A DNA stretch of 64,000 nucleotides from Clostridia bacterium (GCA_017472575.1 JAFUPX010000017.1:26771-90770), one strand, 5' to 3'; shown: positions 28,994 to 37,431, counted from the stretch's first letter. Notes: generated from the sequence alone by a model not told the origin. Translations and numbers: made by a program.

Positions 28994-29787
28994 AAATACT
29001 CTCGCGTCTTTATATAGCACTTATTCTGATATTTTTGTATGCTCCTGTTGCGGTAATGATATTCTTTTCATTTAACGAGGGTGAAAGTGTTTGGGTATTC
29101 AGCGGCTTTTCATTCGATTGGTATAAAAGCCTTATCCATAATGAAACAATGCTTACCGCATTACAGCATACCCTTATTGTAGCTGTGCTTTCCGCACTTA
29201 TCTCAACAGTTTTAGGTACGGCGGCGGCTGTAGGTATAACGGCACTTCGCAAGAAGATAACCAAAAGCGCTGTTATGACTGTAACCAACATTCCTATGAT
29301 GAATGCGGATATAGTTACAGGTGTTTCTTTAATGCTTTTATTTGTGTTTGTGGGAAGACTGTTCGGTCTAAAGGAATCCCTCGGCTTCTGGACGGTATTA
29401 ATAGCCCACATAACCTTTAACCTGCCCTATGTTATTCTTTCGGTAATGCCAAAGCTGAATCAGACCGATACTAGTCTTTCCGAAGCGGCTTTAGACCTTG
29501 GGTGCACACCTGTAAAAGCGTTTTTCAAGGTTGTTCTGCCTGCTATTTCAACCGGAATTTTCACAGGAATGATTATGGCTTTTACTTTGTCTCTTGACGA
29601 TTTTGTTATAAGCTATTTCACCTGCGGCCATTACCAAACCCTGCCGATAGTTATTTACAATATGACAAAGAAGACCGTAACCCCCGATGTTTATGCACTT
29701 TCGACCTTCATATTCATATCTGTGTTTGTACTTCTTGTTCTTTATAACGCACTCCAAAACAAGAGCGAAAAAAGGAGGACGGCATAA
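28990..29787 (+). CDS. potC: Spermidine/putrescine ABC transporter permease PotC
   Basis: The second permease, 265 residues, about six membrane segments. Its EAA loop LSEAALDLGCTPVKAFFKVV lies near residue 165. Start and stop overlap those of potB and potD, so the subunits are translationally coupled. Confidence 0.94.
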   Translation: MKILSRLYIALILIFLYAPVAVMIFFSFNEGESVWVFSGFSFDWYKSLIHNETMLTALQHTLIVAVLSALISTVLGTAAAVGITALRKKITKSAVMTVTNIPMMNADIVTGVSLMLLFVFVGRLFGLKESLGFWTVLIAHITFNLPYVILSVMPKLNQTDTSLSEAALDLGCTPVKAFFKVVLPAISTGIFTGMIMAFTLSLDDFVISYFTCGHYQTLPIVIYNMTKKTVTPDVYALSTFIFISVFVLLVLYNALQNKSEKRRTA

Positions 29788-30896
29788 TGAAAAAGCTTTT
29801 AGCATTACTCACCGTTATTGCCGTTACCGCTCTTAGCCTATGCGGCTGTGAGGGCGCGTACGAATATGCCGAGCTCAATCTTGAGGGTGAATATACAAGA
29901 GAGCTTGCAGGTACTCAGCTTAATGTTTACAACTGGGGTGAATATATTTCCGACGGCAGCGACGGTATGCTTGATGTAAACAAGGAATTTGAAAAATTAA
30001 CCGGAATAAAGGTTAATTATGCGACCTTTGAGAGCAACGAAACAATGTATTCGCAAATTAAAAGCGGCGGAGTGAGCTATGATATAATAATTCCGTCCGA
30101 CTATATGATTCAGCGGCTTATAAGAGAAGATTTGCTGCAAAAAATAGATACCTCCTCTTTAAGCAATTATCATTATATAAGTGACGAATATAAGGGTCTG
30201 TATTTTGATACCCAAGAGGAATACACTGTTCCCTACAATGTGGGAATGGTTGGAATTATCTATAATAAAACGCTTGTAGAAGAAGATATTGAACATTCCT
30301 GGGAAGTTCTGTGGGATAAGAAATATGAGAATATGGCTCTTAATTTCAACAACCCGAGGGATGCTTTTATGACCGCCCAGATGATTTTGGGTCAGGACCT
30401 CAATACGGATAATAAGTCCGACTGGGACAAAGCGGCAGACTTGCTTAAAAAAGGCAAGAAAAATCTCCAATCCTACGCTATGGACGAGGTTTACGGCAAA
30501 ATGGAAACCGGTGAAGCGGCTATCGCCCCCTATTATGCCGGAGACTATCTTACAATGTACGAAACAAATTCCGACCTTGCTTTCTTCTATCCTGAGGAGG
30601 GAACGAATGTGTTTATAGATTCGGTTTGCATTCCCTCAGGAGCTCTTAACTATGAAGCGGCTGTAATGTACATTAATTTCCTTTTAGAGCCGGAAATTGC
30701 CCTTGCAAACGCTGAATATATCGGCTACGCTTCTCCGCACACAGCCGTTATAAACAATCAGGATTATTATTACTACGGCAACGAAATACTCTATCCTAAA
30801 AAAGAGGATACTCCAAAGGTTCAGTATTACCACGATATAAGCCCCGAAATCCGTTCATATTATGAACAGCTGTGGCTTGATGTTAAGCTGTATTAA
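29787..30896 (+). CDS. potD: Polyamine-binding lipoprotein PotD
   Basis: The extracellular substrate-binding protein of the polyamine importer. The lipoprotein signal MKKLLALLTVIAVTALSLCGC (lipobox LCGC) is followed by LNVYNWGEYI, the usual start of the PotD/PotF fold. The 369 residues include YDIIIPSDYMIQRL and AIAPYYAGDYL, matching family ligand-pocket regions. The ATG overlaps the potC stop by one base. Confidence 0.95.
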   Translation: MKKLLALLTVIAVTALSLCGCEGAYEYAELNLEGEYTRELAGTQLNVYNWGEYISDGSDGMLDVNKEFEKLTGIKVNYATFESNETMYSQIKSGGVSYDIIIPSDYMIQRLIREDLLQKIDTSSLSNYHYISDEYKGLYFDTQEEYTVPYNVGMVGIIYNKTLVEEDIEHSWEVLWDKKYENMALNFNNPRDAFMTAQMILGQDLNTDNKSDWDKAADLLKKGKKNLQSYAMDEVYGKMETGEAAIAPYYAGDYLTMYETNSDLAFFYPEEGTNVFIDSVCIPSGALNYEAAVMYINFLLEPEIALANAEYIGYASPHTAVINNQDYYYYGNEILYPKKEDTPKVQYYHDISPEIRSYYEQLWLDVKLY

Positions 30897-30904
30897 TATA
30901 TTCA

Positions 30905-30952
30905 ATAACAATCCCCAACAGATTTTGCTTAAATCTGTTGGGGATTGTTACA
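30905..30952. terminator. Strong terminator after potD
   Basis: A stem of about 20 bp, with arms TAACAATCCCCAACAGATTT and its exact complement around a five-base loop. It lies 10 bp after the potD stop and ahead of the convergent small gene. Confidence 0.92.
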
Positions 30953-30966
30953 TTAATTCTACAAAA

Positions 30967-31134
30967 TTATTCATCAATATTATCTAAAGCCATACGAACT
31001 GCAGCAATAACAAATGCGGAAAAAGTACACTCTTTTCCCTGAATTGCTTTCTCTACTTCCTCAATTACATCGTTAGGAAAGCGTATCGTCTTATTTGTTG
31101 TTGACGGAACCGACGGAATTTTAAATTTACCCAT
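30967..31134 (-). CDS. Small ribbon-helix-helix protein (YlcI/YnfO-like)
   Basis: A 55-residue protein, starting MGKFKIPSVPSTTNKTIRFP, with NKTIRFPNDVIEEVEKAI and CTFSAFVIAAVRMALDN. This is a beta-strand followed by two helices, as in Arc/MetJ ribbon-helix-helix DNA-binding proteins. The start is the ATG at 31134 with GAGGT upstream; a longer in-frame version would run through the operator region. Two matching palindromes flank its promoter, suggesting autorepression. It may be an orphan antitoxin-like regulator, but no toxin gene is adjacent. Confidence 0.8.
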   Translation of the reverse strand: MGKFKIPSVPSTTNKTIRFPNDVIEEVEKAIQGKECTFSAFVIAAVRMALDNIDE

Positions 31135-31145
31135 AAAACTACCTC

Positions 31146-31213
31146 GCAATACATTTGTATTGCTTATAGTGTATGATAAAAAATTAGCAAAATATGCATT
31201 GCAAATGCATTGC
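31146..31213 (-). promoter_or_regulatory. Promoter flanked by two near-identical palindromic operators
   Basis: Site A at 31146-31163 is GCAATACATTTGTATTGC (8-2-8 inverted repeat). Site B at 31196-31213, read on the minus strand, is GCAATGCATTTGCAATGC and matches A at 15 of 18 positions. The centres are 50 bp apart. Between them lies a minus-strand TTGCTA (-35), a 16-bp spacer and TATAAG (-10). Confidence 0.7.
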
Positions 31214-31257
31214 ATATTTTATAAAATACACTTTTAGTAATAGTAAAATAAATGCTG

Positions 31258-31419
31258 TCATAATTCATTCAGCTTTTTACTTTTCAAATGTTTCAAGTGT
31301 TCATTTTCAACAGATATATATATGCACTCTTTGCACTGTCCCTGAATGTCGAGTTCCACACTTTCTAAAAGGCAAAGTCCGTAATTTTCATATATACAAA
31401 AACAGTTCTCGCATTTCAT
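31258..31419 (-). CDS. Small cysteine-rich (zinc-ribbon-like) protein
   Basis: A 53-residue reading frame beginning MKCENCFCIYENYGLC and continuing to GQCKECIYISVENEHLKHLK. CxxC pairs at residues 3/6 and 29/32 could form a four-cysteine zinc knuckle. The ATG at 31419 has GGTGAT seven bases upstream and the frame closes with TGA. The codons read like a real gene, though no family is recognised. It is upstream of the ribbon-helix-helix gene on the same strand. Confidence 0.6.
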   Translation of the reverse strand: MKCENCFCIYENYGLCLLESVELDIQGQCKECIYISVENEHLKHLKSKKLNEL

Positions 31420-31465
31420 TGATATTATCACCAATATAATTATATCACTATTCTAGAAGTTTTGC

Positions 31466-31508
31466 AACCATAAATGGTTATATAAATATAACCTAAAATA
31501 GGTATAAT
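31466..31508 (+). promoter_or_regulatory. Candidate promoter and operators of the second small RHH gene
   Basis: Two palindromes, AACCATAAATGGTT (31466-31479) and ACCTAAAATAGGT (31491-31503), precede a perfect -10 TATAAT at 31503-31508 that overlaps the second one. No good -35 is visible. Confidence 0.5.
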
Positions 31509-31528
31509 AATGTCACAGGTGATAATGA

Positions 31529-31702
31529 ATGTTTAAGATTGATAATGAATTAAAAAGTGCAAATATTGCTCGTACAATCAGATTTACTGAACCTTTGTTT
31601 GAAAGATTAAATGAAACCGCATCAAAAAACAATATTTCTTTTAATCTTTTGGTACTTCAATGCTGCAAATATGCGTTAGACGATATGGAAGATGAAAAGT
31701 AA
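31529..31702 (+). CDS. Second small ribbon-helix-helix protein
   Basis: A 57-residue protein, MFKIDNELKSANIARTIRFT followed by EPLFERLNETASKNNISFNL and a C-terminal helix. ARTIRFTEPLFERLNE has the RHH strand-helix pattern and resembles the protein at 30967-31134 in size and layout. The ATG at 31529 follows AGGTGAT. Palindromes sit over its likely promoter. A transcriptional repressor or antitoxin-like role is inferred. A short terminator hairpin follows. Confidence 0.7.
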   Translation: MFKIDNELKSANIARTIRFTEPLFERLNETASKNNISFNLLVLQCCKYALDDMEDEK

Positions 31703-31705
31703 CAA

Positions 31706-31746
31706 AATAGCACTCCCTTGATAATATCAAAGGAGTGTTATTTTAT
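31706..31746. terminator. Terminator between the small RHH gene and the GNAT gene
   Basis: AATAGCACTCC and GGAGTGTTATT pair, with an inner TTGATA/ATCAA stem, followed by TTTATT on the plus strand. The position between two convergent genes fits a bidirectional terminator. Confidence 0.75.
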
Positions 31747-32243
31747 TCCATAGTAAACGGAAAGGAAATTCCGTTTAAAATAAGCTCTTCTTTTGAATAA
31801 TACATAAGTGTATATTCTTCATTTTTATATTCGGTTCCCTTTGAAAGAGAGTAAAACTCTTTTTCAGGTATTAAGCAAAGCTCTTTATTTCGAGCTTTAG
31901 TTGCTTTAACACACTTAAAACCGAGCCTTTCATAAAAGGAAACAAGACCCTCGTTTGCAGGTTTGAGAAATATCGGTTTGTTGCCCTTTACAGAATTAAT
32001 AAGTCTGCTCATACAGCCTTTACCTCTGTATTTTTCATCAGTTGCGGCGGCAAAAAGATATTCGGCGTCTATCTGCCTTTCTCCTATTTTAAGGGTTGCA
32101 GGCAACAGAAAAAGCATTGAACATATTTCATTATTTTCTTTTAATACCTTGCAGTATTTAAAGCAGGTTTTAAAAAGAGCGTCCGTAAAGTCCTTTTCAT
32201 CTGTTCCAAACGCCTGCTCATAAATTCTGATACATTCTTCCAT
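31743..32243 (-). CDS. GNAT family N-acetyltransferase
   Basis: A 166-residue acyl-CoA transferase fold. The acetyl-CoA pyrophosphate-binding motif is DEKYRGKGCMSRLI (R/Q-x-x-G-x-G/A type) near residue 75, and FYERLGFKCV near residue 108 is the typical GNAT C-terminal motif. The substrate is unknown. It is 3 bp downstream of the DUF2156 gene, so probably cotranscribed. Confidence 0.85.
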   Translation of the reverse strand: MEECIRIYEQAFGTDEKDFTDALFKTCFKYCKVLKENNEICSMLFLLPATLKIGERQIDAEYLFAAATDEKYRGKGCMSRLINSVKGNKPIFLKPANEGLVSFYERLGFKCVKATKARNKELCLIPEKEFYSLSKGTEYKNEEYTLMYYSKEELILNGISFPFTME

Positions 32244-32246
32244 ATC

Positions 32247-33125
32247 CTACCTCGCAGAGCAGAAATATTTTTTAAGGAGTATACTCGGTTTATAGGATAG
32301 CTTAGCCTTGCGCAGTCCCTCAAGACCCATATCGTCCTCCCTGTTTATATACTCATATTCCATAAGCTCATTTTTAACAAATTGGTTATTTATAACCGCA
32401 TAAGCACCGGAATAATCGGAAAGAGCCTTTTCTATATGAACATCAAATACCTTTTCATTTATTTGTGAGCCTAATGTAAAGGCTACCACCTCTTCACCTA
32501 CAAAAATCGCTCCGCCTTTAACACCGAAGGCTCCGATATCAGAAAGCAACAGCTCAACCCCCTGTTTTTCAAACGGAAGATATTTATCGGATAAATAATC
32601 ATTTTCAATGTACCATTTCTTAGCACATTCTTTTATTTTTCCTACGTTTTCGGCTGTTATTTTTTCATACCGCCAATCAAATTTTCTTGAAAAGGAAGAA
32701 ATATGATTTCTTTTTGAATGATATTTTTTTCCGCTTAAATAGGCAAGATTCTCGCTTAAATAAAGATAGTCAAAAGCGTTCCTATGCTCCTCGATATCAT
32801 ATTCATTTGCGTAAAACGAGAGAAAACGGTCAAGCCGTTCACCCTCCTGAACATAAAAATACGGTTTTTTATCCTTACAGTAGGTCTTAATAAGCTCCAT
32901 TCCAAGCTCAAAATTATCGCCCATCGGCAAACGGAAGGTTTCGTCCTCCCCTACTCCGCTTTTAATTATAAGCTGACCTTTTTCTATTGCATACATATTA
33001 TTGTAAGCCTTTTGCCATATAAGCATATTTACAAAAGCATTTTCACAGGAATTCTGACCGATATTGTTAAGATATCTCTTAAAAATATCATAGTCCTTCG
33101 CCGTTATTTCCTTAAAATTTAACAT
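32247..33125 (-). CDS. DUF2156 (phosphatidylglycerol lysyltransferase-like) protein
   Basis: A 292-residue protein with a double GNAT-like fold. MLNFKEITAKDYDIFKRYL at the start, SKRNHISSFSRKFDW in the middle and the C-terminal YINREDDMGLEGLRKAKLSY are typical of the DUF2156 family, related to the soluble domain of MprF. It lacks membrane segments, so a lipid-aminoacylating role is not implied. It forms a pair with the downstream acetyltransferase. Confidence 0.82.
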   Translation of the reverse strand: MLNFKEITAKDYDIFKRYLNNIGQNSCENAFVNMLIWQKAYNNMYAIEKGQLIIKSGVGEDETFRLPMGDNFELGMELIKTYCKDKKPYFYVQEGERLDRFLSFYANEYDIEEHRNAFDYLYLSENLAYLSGKKYHSKRNHISSFSRKFDWRYEKITAENVGKIKECAKKWYIENDYLSDKYLPFEKQGVELLLSDIGAFGVKGGAIFVGEEVVAFTLGSQINEKVFDVHIEKALSDYSGAYAVINNQFVKNELMEYEYINREDDMGLEGLRKAKLSYKPSILLKKYFCSAR

Positions 33126-33140
33126 TTTATATTCCCCGAT

Positions 33141-33165
33141 AAAAGCGTGCCTTTCGGCACGCCTT
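33141..33165 (-). terminator. Terminator of the penicillin-binding protein gene
   Basis: GCGTGCC/GGCACGC stem with a short loop and TTTT on the minus strand, six bases after the penicillin-binding protein stop codon. Confidence 0.8.
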
Positions 33166-33170
33166 TTCTT

Positions 33171-35417
33171 TTATTCTTCCGCCGAAGCAGACTCGTTATT
33201 CTTTTCCGGATTATAAACCTCACCCGGATGAGTATCACAGACATCCGGCAAATTACTTTTCTTATACCAGCCGAGTGCTTTATTCGGGCAGGCATCTGTA
33301 GCCAGCTTTCCGCTTGAAGTGCAGTAATACTTTTCAACCGCATAAGAGCTATTCTCAAACTCCTTAGCCTTAAGACCTGAGTGAATTTGAGACATTGCAT
33401 TACCCCACATTTTAAGTGCAATTCCGCTGTTTTTTGAAGGTATCGGCTGTTGAGTATCATAACCGCACCAGCAGGATGCAACATAATACGGTGTACCGCC
33501 TACAAACCATAAATCGTTCTGGTCATTAGAGGTACCGGTTTTAGCATAAATTTTCATACTCGGTATATATGAAGCCGCTGCTTTACCAGTTCCCTCAGAG
33601 CCGTAAACAACCTGCTGTAAAAGGTGGTTCATAACAGTTGCGGTATCCTCGCTTATCGCCATCTTAGGCTCGCTCTTTTTTGAAAGAATTGTATCTCCCT
33701 TTTGATTTTTAACCTCGGTATAAAGGGTAGGCTCATAGTATAGTCCGCCGTTTCCGAACACAGCATACGCCGCCGCGGATTCAATGGTAGTAAGTCCGCC
33801 GTTCGTACCGCCCATTCCAAGCGGCGAAAGATTTACATCTTCTGCTGTTAATGTGCTTATTCCAAGCTTTTGAGTTAGAAAATCATACGAAGTCTGTGTT
33901 CCAAGGTCCTCAACAAGATAAACCGGAATTGTATTTACAGAGCGCTCAAGCGCATACTGAACCGTTATATTTCCCCAATATCCGCCGTACCAGTTAACAG
34001 GCGCCCAATCCTTATAATATTTCTTTGTATCGTTAACAATACTTGAATAATGAATAAGGTCGTTTTCTATTGCAGGAGCATAAGCCGCGATAGGCTTCAT
34101 TGTAGAGCCGGGCTGACGTACAGCATCGGTAGCTCTGTTAAAGCCTCGGTTCTCGGTTTTCTCACCAATTCCTCCTACAAGACCTTTTACGTTACCGTTA
34201 TAGTCCATAACCGTCATAGAGCCTTGGAGGGTCTGCCCGTCCTTACCCTCAACGGCATAGGCAGTATCGTTGAACACCTTTTCAAGCGAGGACTGGATGT
34301 TAGGATCAAGTGTGGCATAAATTTTATAGCCTGCGCTGTAAAAGCTATCGGAAGCATGCTCATAATCATAACCGTATTTGTCTGCCAAATCCTCTATAAC
34401 CTGATCTATCAGTGCATCCACAAAATAAGAATTTATCTCGGTTTCGTTAAGCGCTTCCTTAGAGGCTATTACATTAAGCTCGGTTTCCTTTGCTGTATTG
34501 TATTCCTCCTCGGTTATATAGCCCTGATCAAGCATCTCGTATAAAACATTATTTCTGCGTGTTTCGTTTGCCTCGGGATTATCGTCCGGCGCATAGTTTG
34601 ACGGCGCCTTCGTAATTGCCGCAATGCAGGCGCACTCGGCTAAATTAAGCTCATTAACGCTTTTCCCGAAATAGTAATTAGCAGCAACCTCAACACCGTA
34701 GGTTCCGTGGCCGAGAGGTATTGTATTAAGATAACACTCAATAATAGTATCCTTAGAATATTTACTCTCAAGCTCTCTTGCGCGCATTATCTCTCTTACC
34801 TTACGGCTTGGCTTCTGAGAATTATCTCCTGTAAGATTTTTAACCAACTGCTGAGTTATGGTTGAGCCTCCCTGACGCGAGGAATATATAGGAACAAACT
34901 CATTAATAAATGCAGCTACTGTTCGCTTCCAATCAACCCCGTCATGCTCAAAGAAACGCTTATCTTCAATTGCCACAAAAGCGTTAACAAGATTTTGCGG
35001 TATACCCTGATAGCTTGTATCGCCCTTTTCTATGGCGACCTTGTCATAAGCGACCCAAATTCGGTTAAATTCCCCGTGAAGCCGTTGATATTCGGTGTAG
35101 TTACCGTCCCCCGAGTCAACATAAATAGTTGTGGTAAAATTAAGGGAAAGGTCATTAAGGTTAACGTCCATCGAGCCGTCAACCATAGTAAATGCATAAA
35201 GAAGGAACGAACCCACAACAATACTGCCGGTTATAAGGCAGATAAGGCAGACCGTTAAAACCGTTTTCAGTATTTTTTCTTTTTTAGGGCGGTTCTTTTT
35301 TCTTCTCTTTTTATCAAGCTTGGCTTCAGCCTCCGCCTTGGATGAAAAGCTGTTTAAATCAAAAGCCGAATCGTCATCCTCAGGATTACTGCAGCTGTAT
35401 AATTCATTATCGTCCAT
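33171..35417 (-). CDS. Class A penicillin-binding protein (transglycosylase/transpeptidase)
   Basis: A bifunctional peptidoglycan synthase of 748 residues, with a short acidic then basic cytoplasmic tail and one membrane segment (about 48-72). The GT51 glycosyltransferase domain has EDKRFFEHDGVDWKR and RQGGSTITQQLVKN. The transpeptidase has the active-site serine in GSTMKP, then SVN, then KTGTSND. The C-terminal tail is rich in Ser/Glu/Asn. It resembles PBP1A/PonA. It appears monocistronic, with its own terminator. Confidence 0.95.
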   Translation of the reverse strand: MDDNELYSCSNPEDDDSAFDLNSFSSKAEAEAKLDKKRRKKNRPKKEKILKTVLTVCLICLITGSIVVGSFLLYAFTMVDGSMDVNLNDLSLNFTTTIYVDSGDGNYTEYQRLHGEFNRIWVAYDKVAIEKGDTSYQGIPQNLVNAFVAIEDKRFFEHDGVDWKRTVAAFINEFVPIYSSRQGGSTITQQLVKNLTGDNSQKPSRKVREIMRARELESKYSKDTIIECYLNTIPLGHGTYGVEVAANYYFGKSVNELNLAECACIAAITKAPSNYAPDDNPEANETRRNNVLYEMLDQGYITEEEYNTAKETELNVIASKEALNETEINSYFVDALIDQVIEDLADKYGYDYEHASDSFYSAGYKIYATLDPNIQSSLEKVFNDTAYAVEGKDGQTLQGSMTVMDYNGNVKGLVGGIGEKTENRGFNRATDAVRQPGSTMKPIAAYAPAIENDLIHYSSIVNDTKKYYKDWAPVNWYGGYWGNITVQYALERSVNTIPVYLVEDLGTQTSYDFLTQKLGISTLTAEDVNLSPLGMGGTNGGLTTIESAAAYAVFGNGGLYYEPTLYTEVKNQKGDTILSKKSEPKMAISEDTATVMNHLLQQVVYGSEGTGKAAASYIPSMKIYAKTGTSNDQNDLWFVGGTPYYVASCWCGYDTQQPIPSKNSGIALKMWGNAMSQIHSGLKAKEFENSSYAVEKYYCTSSGKLATDACPNKALGWYKKSNLPDVCDTHPGEVYNPEKNNESASAEE

Positions 35418-35540
35418 TAAAAAGCACCTCCGTGCGCAAATTTCACCGAGTATAGTTTAACACAATTTGCATTTAAAATCAACTTATGCTACAATAATGT
35501 AACAGTGTATTAATATTTGTAACTTTTTTGGAGGGATTAT

Positions 35541-35726
35541 ATGTACCCGTTATTACTTAAAGCCCCTGTTAAGGGCTACATATGGGGCGGAAGCCGCTTA
35601 AAAAAAGAGTTTTCTCTTGAAACGGACGGTGAAATTGCTGCCGAGGGCTGGATGCTTTCCTGCCATAAGGACGGTACAAAAGTAACGGTATTCGGAAAAG
35701 CCGAAATATTAAAAACTATATTATAA
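35541..35726 (+). pseudogene. 5' fragment of class I mannose-6-phosphate isomerase
   Basis: 61 codons, starting MYPLLLKAPVKGYIWGGSRL and including AAEGWMLSCHKDG, match the N terminus of type I phosphomannose isomerases (usually about 300 residues or more). The homology ends after about 48 residues, and an unrelated tail leads to a stop. A good GGAGGG ribosome site and upstream AT-rich promoter region remain. The zinc-binding and catalytic core is missing, so it cannot be active. Confidence 0.8.
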
Positions 35727-35730
35727 AACT

Positions 35731-35762
35731 AAAGCCGCGAAAAAATTTTTCGCGGCTTTATT
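35731..35762. terminator. Bidirectional terminator between two gene remnants
   Basis: AAAGCCGCGAAAAA pairs perfectly with TTTTTCGCGGCTTT, flanked by T-rich sequence on the plus strand. Confidence 0.85.
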
Positions 35763-35763
35763 T

Positions 35764-36046
35764 TTAGTATTTATTAAGACAAATTTTAAGTGCTTCATCC
35801 GATGCGGTAGCGGCATCTTGAGTATAGCAGTCTGCTCCGATGCTTTCACTGAAACGCTTTGTAACAGGAGCTCCTCCAACCATAACACTAACCTTATCCC
35901 TAAGACCTGCTTCGGTTAACTTATCAATTACTTCCTTCATATTCTGCATAGTTGTGGTAAGCAATGCACTCATACAAACAATATCAGCATTTGTCTCCTT
36001 AACCTTTTCGACAAAAGCGTGTGACTCAACATCAACACCTACATAA
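35764..36046 (-). pseudogene. 3' fragment of a corrinoid (cobalamin-binding) methyltransferase subunit
   Basis: The frame reads VGVDVESHAFVEKVKETNAD, then IVCMSALLTTTMQNMKEVID, then VSVMVGGAPVT and IGADCYTQDA, the C-terminal half of MtaC/MtbC-type B12-binding proteins. The N-terminal helical domain and the cobalt-ligand DxHxxG region are missing. The frame is open back into the 3' end of rhaA but has no start codon at the junction. A start at the internal ATG (35973) would give 69 residues. Best read as a deletion remnant joined directly to rhaA. Confidence 0.8.
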
Positions 36047-36050
36047 TATA

Positions 36051-37304
36051 CTATAAGCTCCTTTTTGAAAGAACTTCTTTTTCATATTCTTCTATTTCCT
36101 TAAACCATTCGGTTCCTGCGGCTACACCCTCAGTTTTGCAGTAATGCTCCCAGATATCGCCAAAGGGAAGCATTTTAACTTCTTCCTGCATTACCATAAG
36201 CTCTGTAAGTCTACCCTCGTTTTGAAGCTGTGCAAGCATTTCGTTTGGAGTACAAAGAGCCATAAGCAAAGCTTTCTGCCAGCTTCTGAAGCCCACAACC
36301 CAAGCTGAAATGCGGTTGATAGATGCATCAAAATAATCAAGTGCCATATAAACCCTGTTAAGAGCGTTATTTCTTACTATTTCCTTTGCTATTTCCTTTG
36401 TTTCATCGTCAAGCAAAAGAACGTGGTCACTATCCCAACGAACTCCCCTTGTTATATGTAAAGCAATTTCAGGATAAAAGCAAAGCAAAGCCGGAATTTT
36501 ATCCGATACTACCTCTGTAGGATGATAATGTCCGTTATCCATAAGGGGCAGACAGCCGTCATGAGTTGCGGCAAAGCTAAGTGTAAACTCAGCAGAACCG
36601 GCTGTATAGGATTCAACACCTATACCAAATACCTTTGATTCAACACAGGGCTTTACCTTAGCCTTATCGAAAGGCTCAGAAAGTATCTCCTCAATAGATT
36701 CCTTATACCTCATTCTCGGACCCATTCTGTCAGCCGGAATGTCCTTATATCCGTCACCGGTCCAGATGTTCATAACGCAGGGAATACCTGTTTCCTCAGC
36801 AAAATACTGAGAAATTCTGATACAAGCCTTACCGTGCTCTATCCAAAAGCGGCGAGTTTCTTCGTCAGGGCTTGAAAGGGTAAGTCCGTCCTTTACCTTT
36901 GGATGCGAAAAGAAGGTGGGGTTAAAATCTATACCCATTCCTCTTTCCTTTGCAAAATCCACCCACTTTTTAAAGTGTTTAGGCTCTAATTTATCCCTGT
37001 CGGCATATTCGCCGTTTTCAAAAATTGCATAGCAAGCGTGAAGATTTAATTTTTTCTTTCCCGGACAAAGGGATATAACCTTATCCATATCCGCCATCAG
37101 CTGTTCGGGGGTAGTTGCTTTGCCTATGTAATTTCCTGTGGTCTGAATTCCGCCTGTTAAGGGACCGTCATGGTCAAAGCCCGTAACATCGTCTCCCTGC
37201 CAGCAATGAAGCGACACGGGGGCATTTTTTAATTTTTCTATTGCTTTTTCAACATCTACACCGTATTTTGCATATATTTCTTTTGCCTGTTCGTAGCGAG
37301 TCAT
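36051..37304 (-). CDS. rhaA: L-rhamnose isomerase
   Basis: Converts L-rhamnose to L-rhamnulose, the first step of rhamnose catabolism. The 417-residue product matches the usual length (E. coli 419). Signature regions include PVSLHCWQGDDVTGF, LNLHACYA, MNIWTGDG and the metal-site stretch LMDNGHYHPTE. The start is the ATG at 37304 behind TTGGAGGC; the frame extends seven codons further but without a ribosome site. No rhaB or rhaD is adjacent. It has its own promoter. Confidence 0.96.
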   Translation of the reverse strand: MTRYEQAKEIYAKYGVDVEKAIEKLKNAPVSLHCWQGDDVTGFDHDGPLTGGIQTTGNYIGKATTPEQLMADMDKVISLCPGKKKLNLHACYAIFENGEYADRDKLEPKHFKKWVDFAKERGMGIDFNPTFFSHPKVKDGLTLSSPDEETRRFWIEHGKACIRISQYFAEETGIPCVMNIWTGDGYKDIPADRMGPRMRYKESIEEILSEPFDKAKVKPCVESKVFGIGVESYTAGSAEFTLSFAATHDGCLPLMDNGHYHPTEVVSDKIPALLCFYPEIALHITRGVRWDSDHVLLLDDETKEIAKEIVRNNALNRVYMALDYFDASINRISAWVVGFRSWQKALLMALCTPNEMLAQLQNEGRLTELMVMQEEVKMLPFGDIWEHYCKTEGVAAGTEWFKEIEEYEKEVLSKRSL

Positions 37305-37336
37305 ACTATGCCTCCAATTTTTCATTATTTTATATA

Positions 37337-37365
37337 ATTATAAATATAAATCAAAAAAAATTCAA
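37337..37365 (-). promoter_or_regulatory. Candidate rhaA promoter
   Basis: On the minus strand, TTGAAT (37360-37365), a 17-bp spacer rich in T, and TATAAT (37337-37342). It lies between the upstream gene's terminator and rhaA. Confidence 0.65.
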
Positions 37366-37389
37366 CCGCAAACAAGGCACTATCTTATG

Positions 37390-37431
37390 ATAAAAGGTGC
37401 TGTATCATATTGTTTTGATACAGCACCTTTG
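37390..37431 (-). terminator. Terminator of the xylA-xylB-dehydrogenase-GH2 operon
   Basis: AAAGGTGCTGTATCA and TGATACAGCACCTTT make a perfect 15-bp stem with an eight-base loop, followed by TTTTATC on the minus strand, just after the GH2 gene. Confidence 0.9.

Noticed and set aside
31194-31439. 81-codon plus-strand frame across the small-gene pocket
   Set aside because: It is antisense to the cysteine-rich small gene, begins inside an operator palindrome and has no ribosome site.
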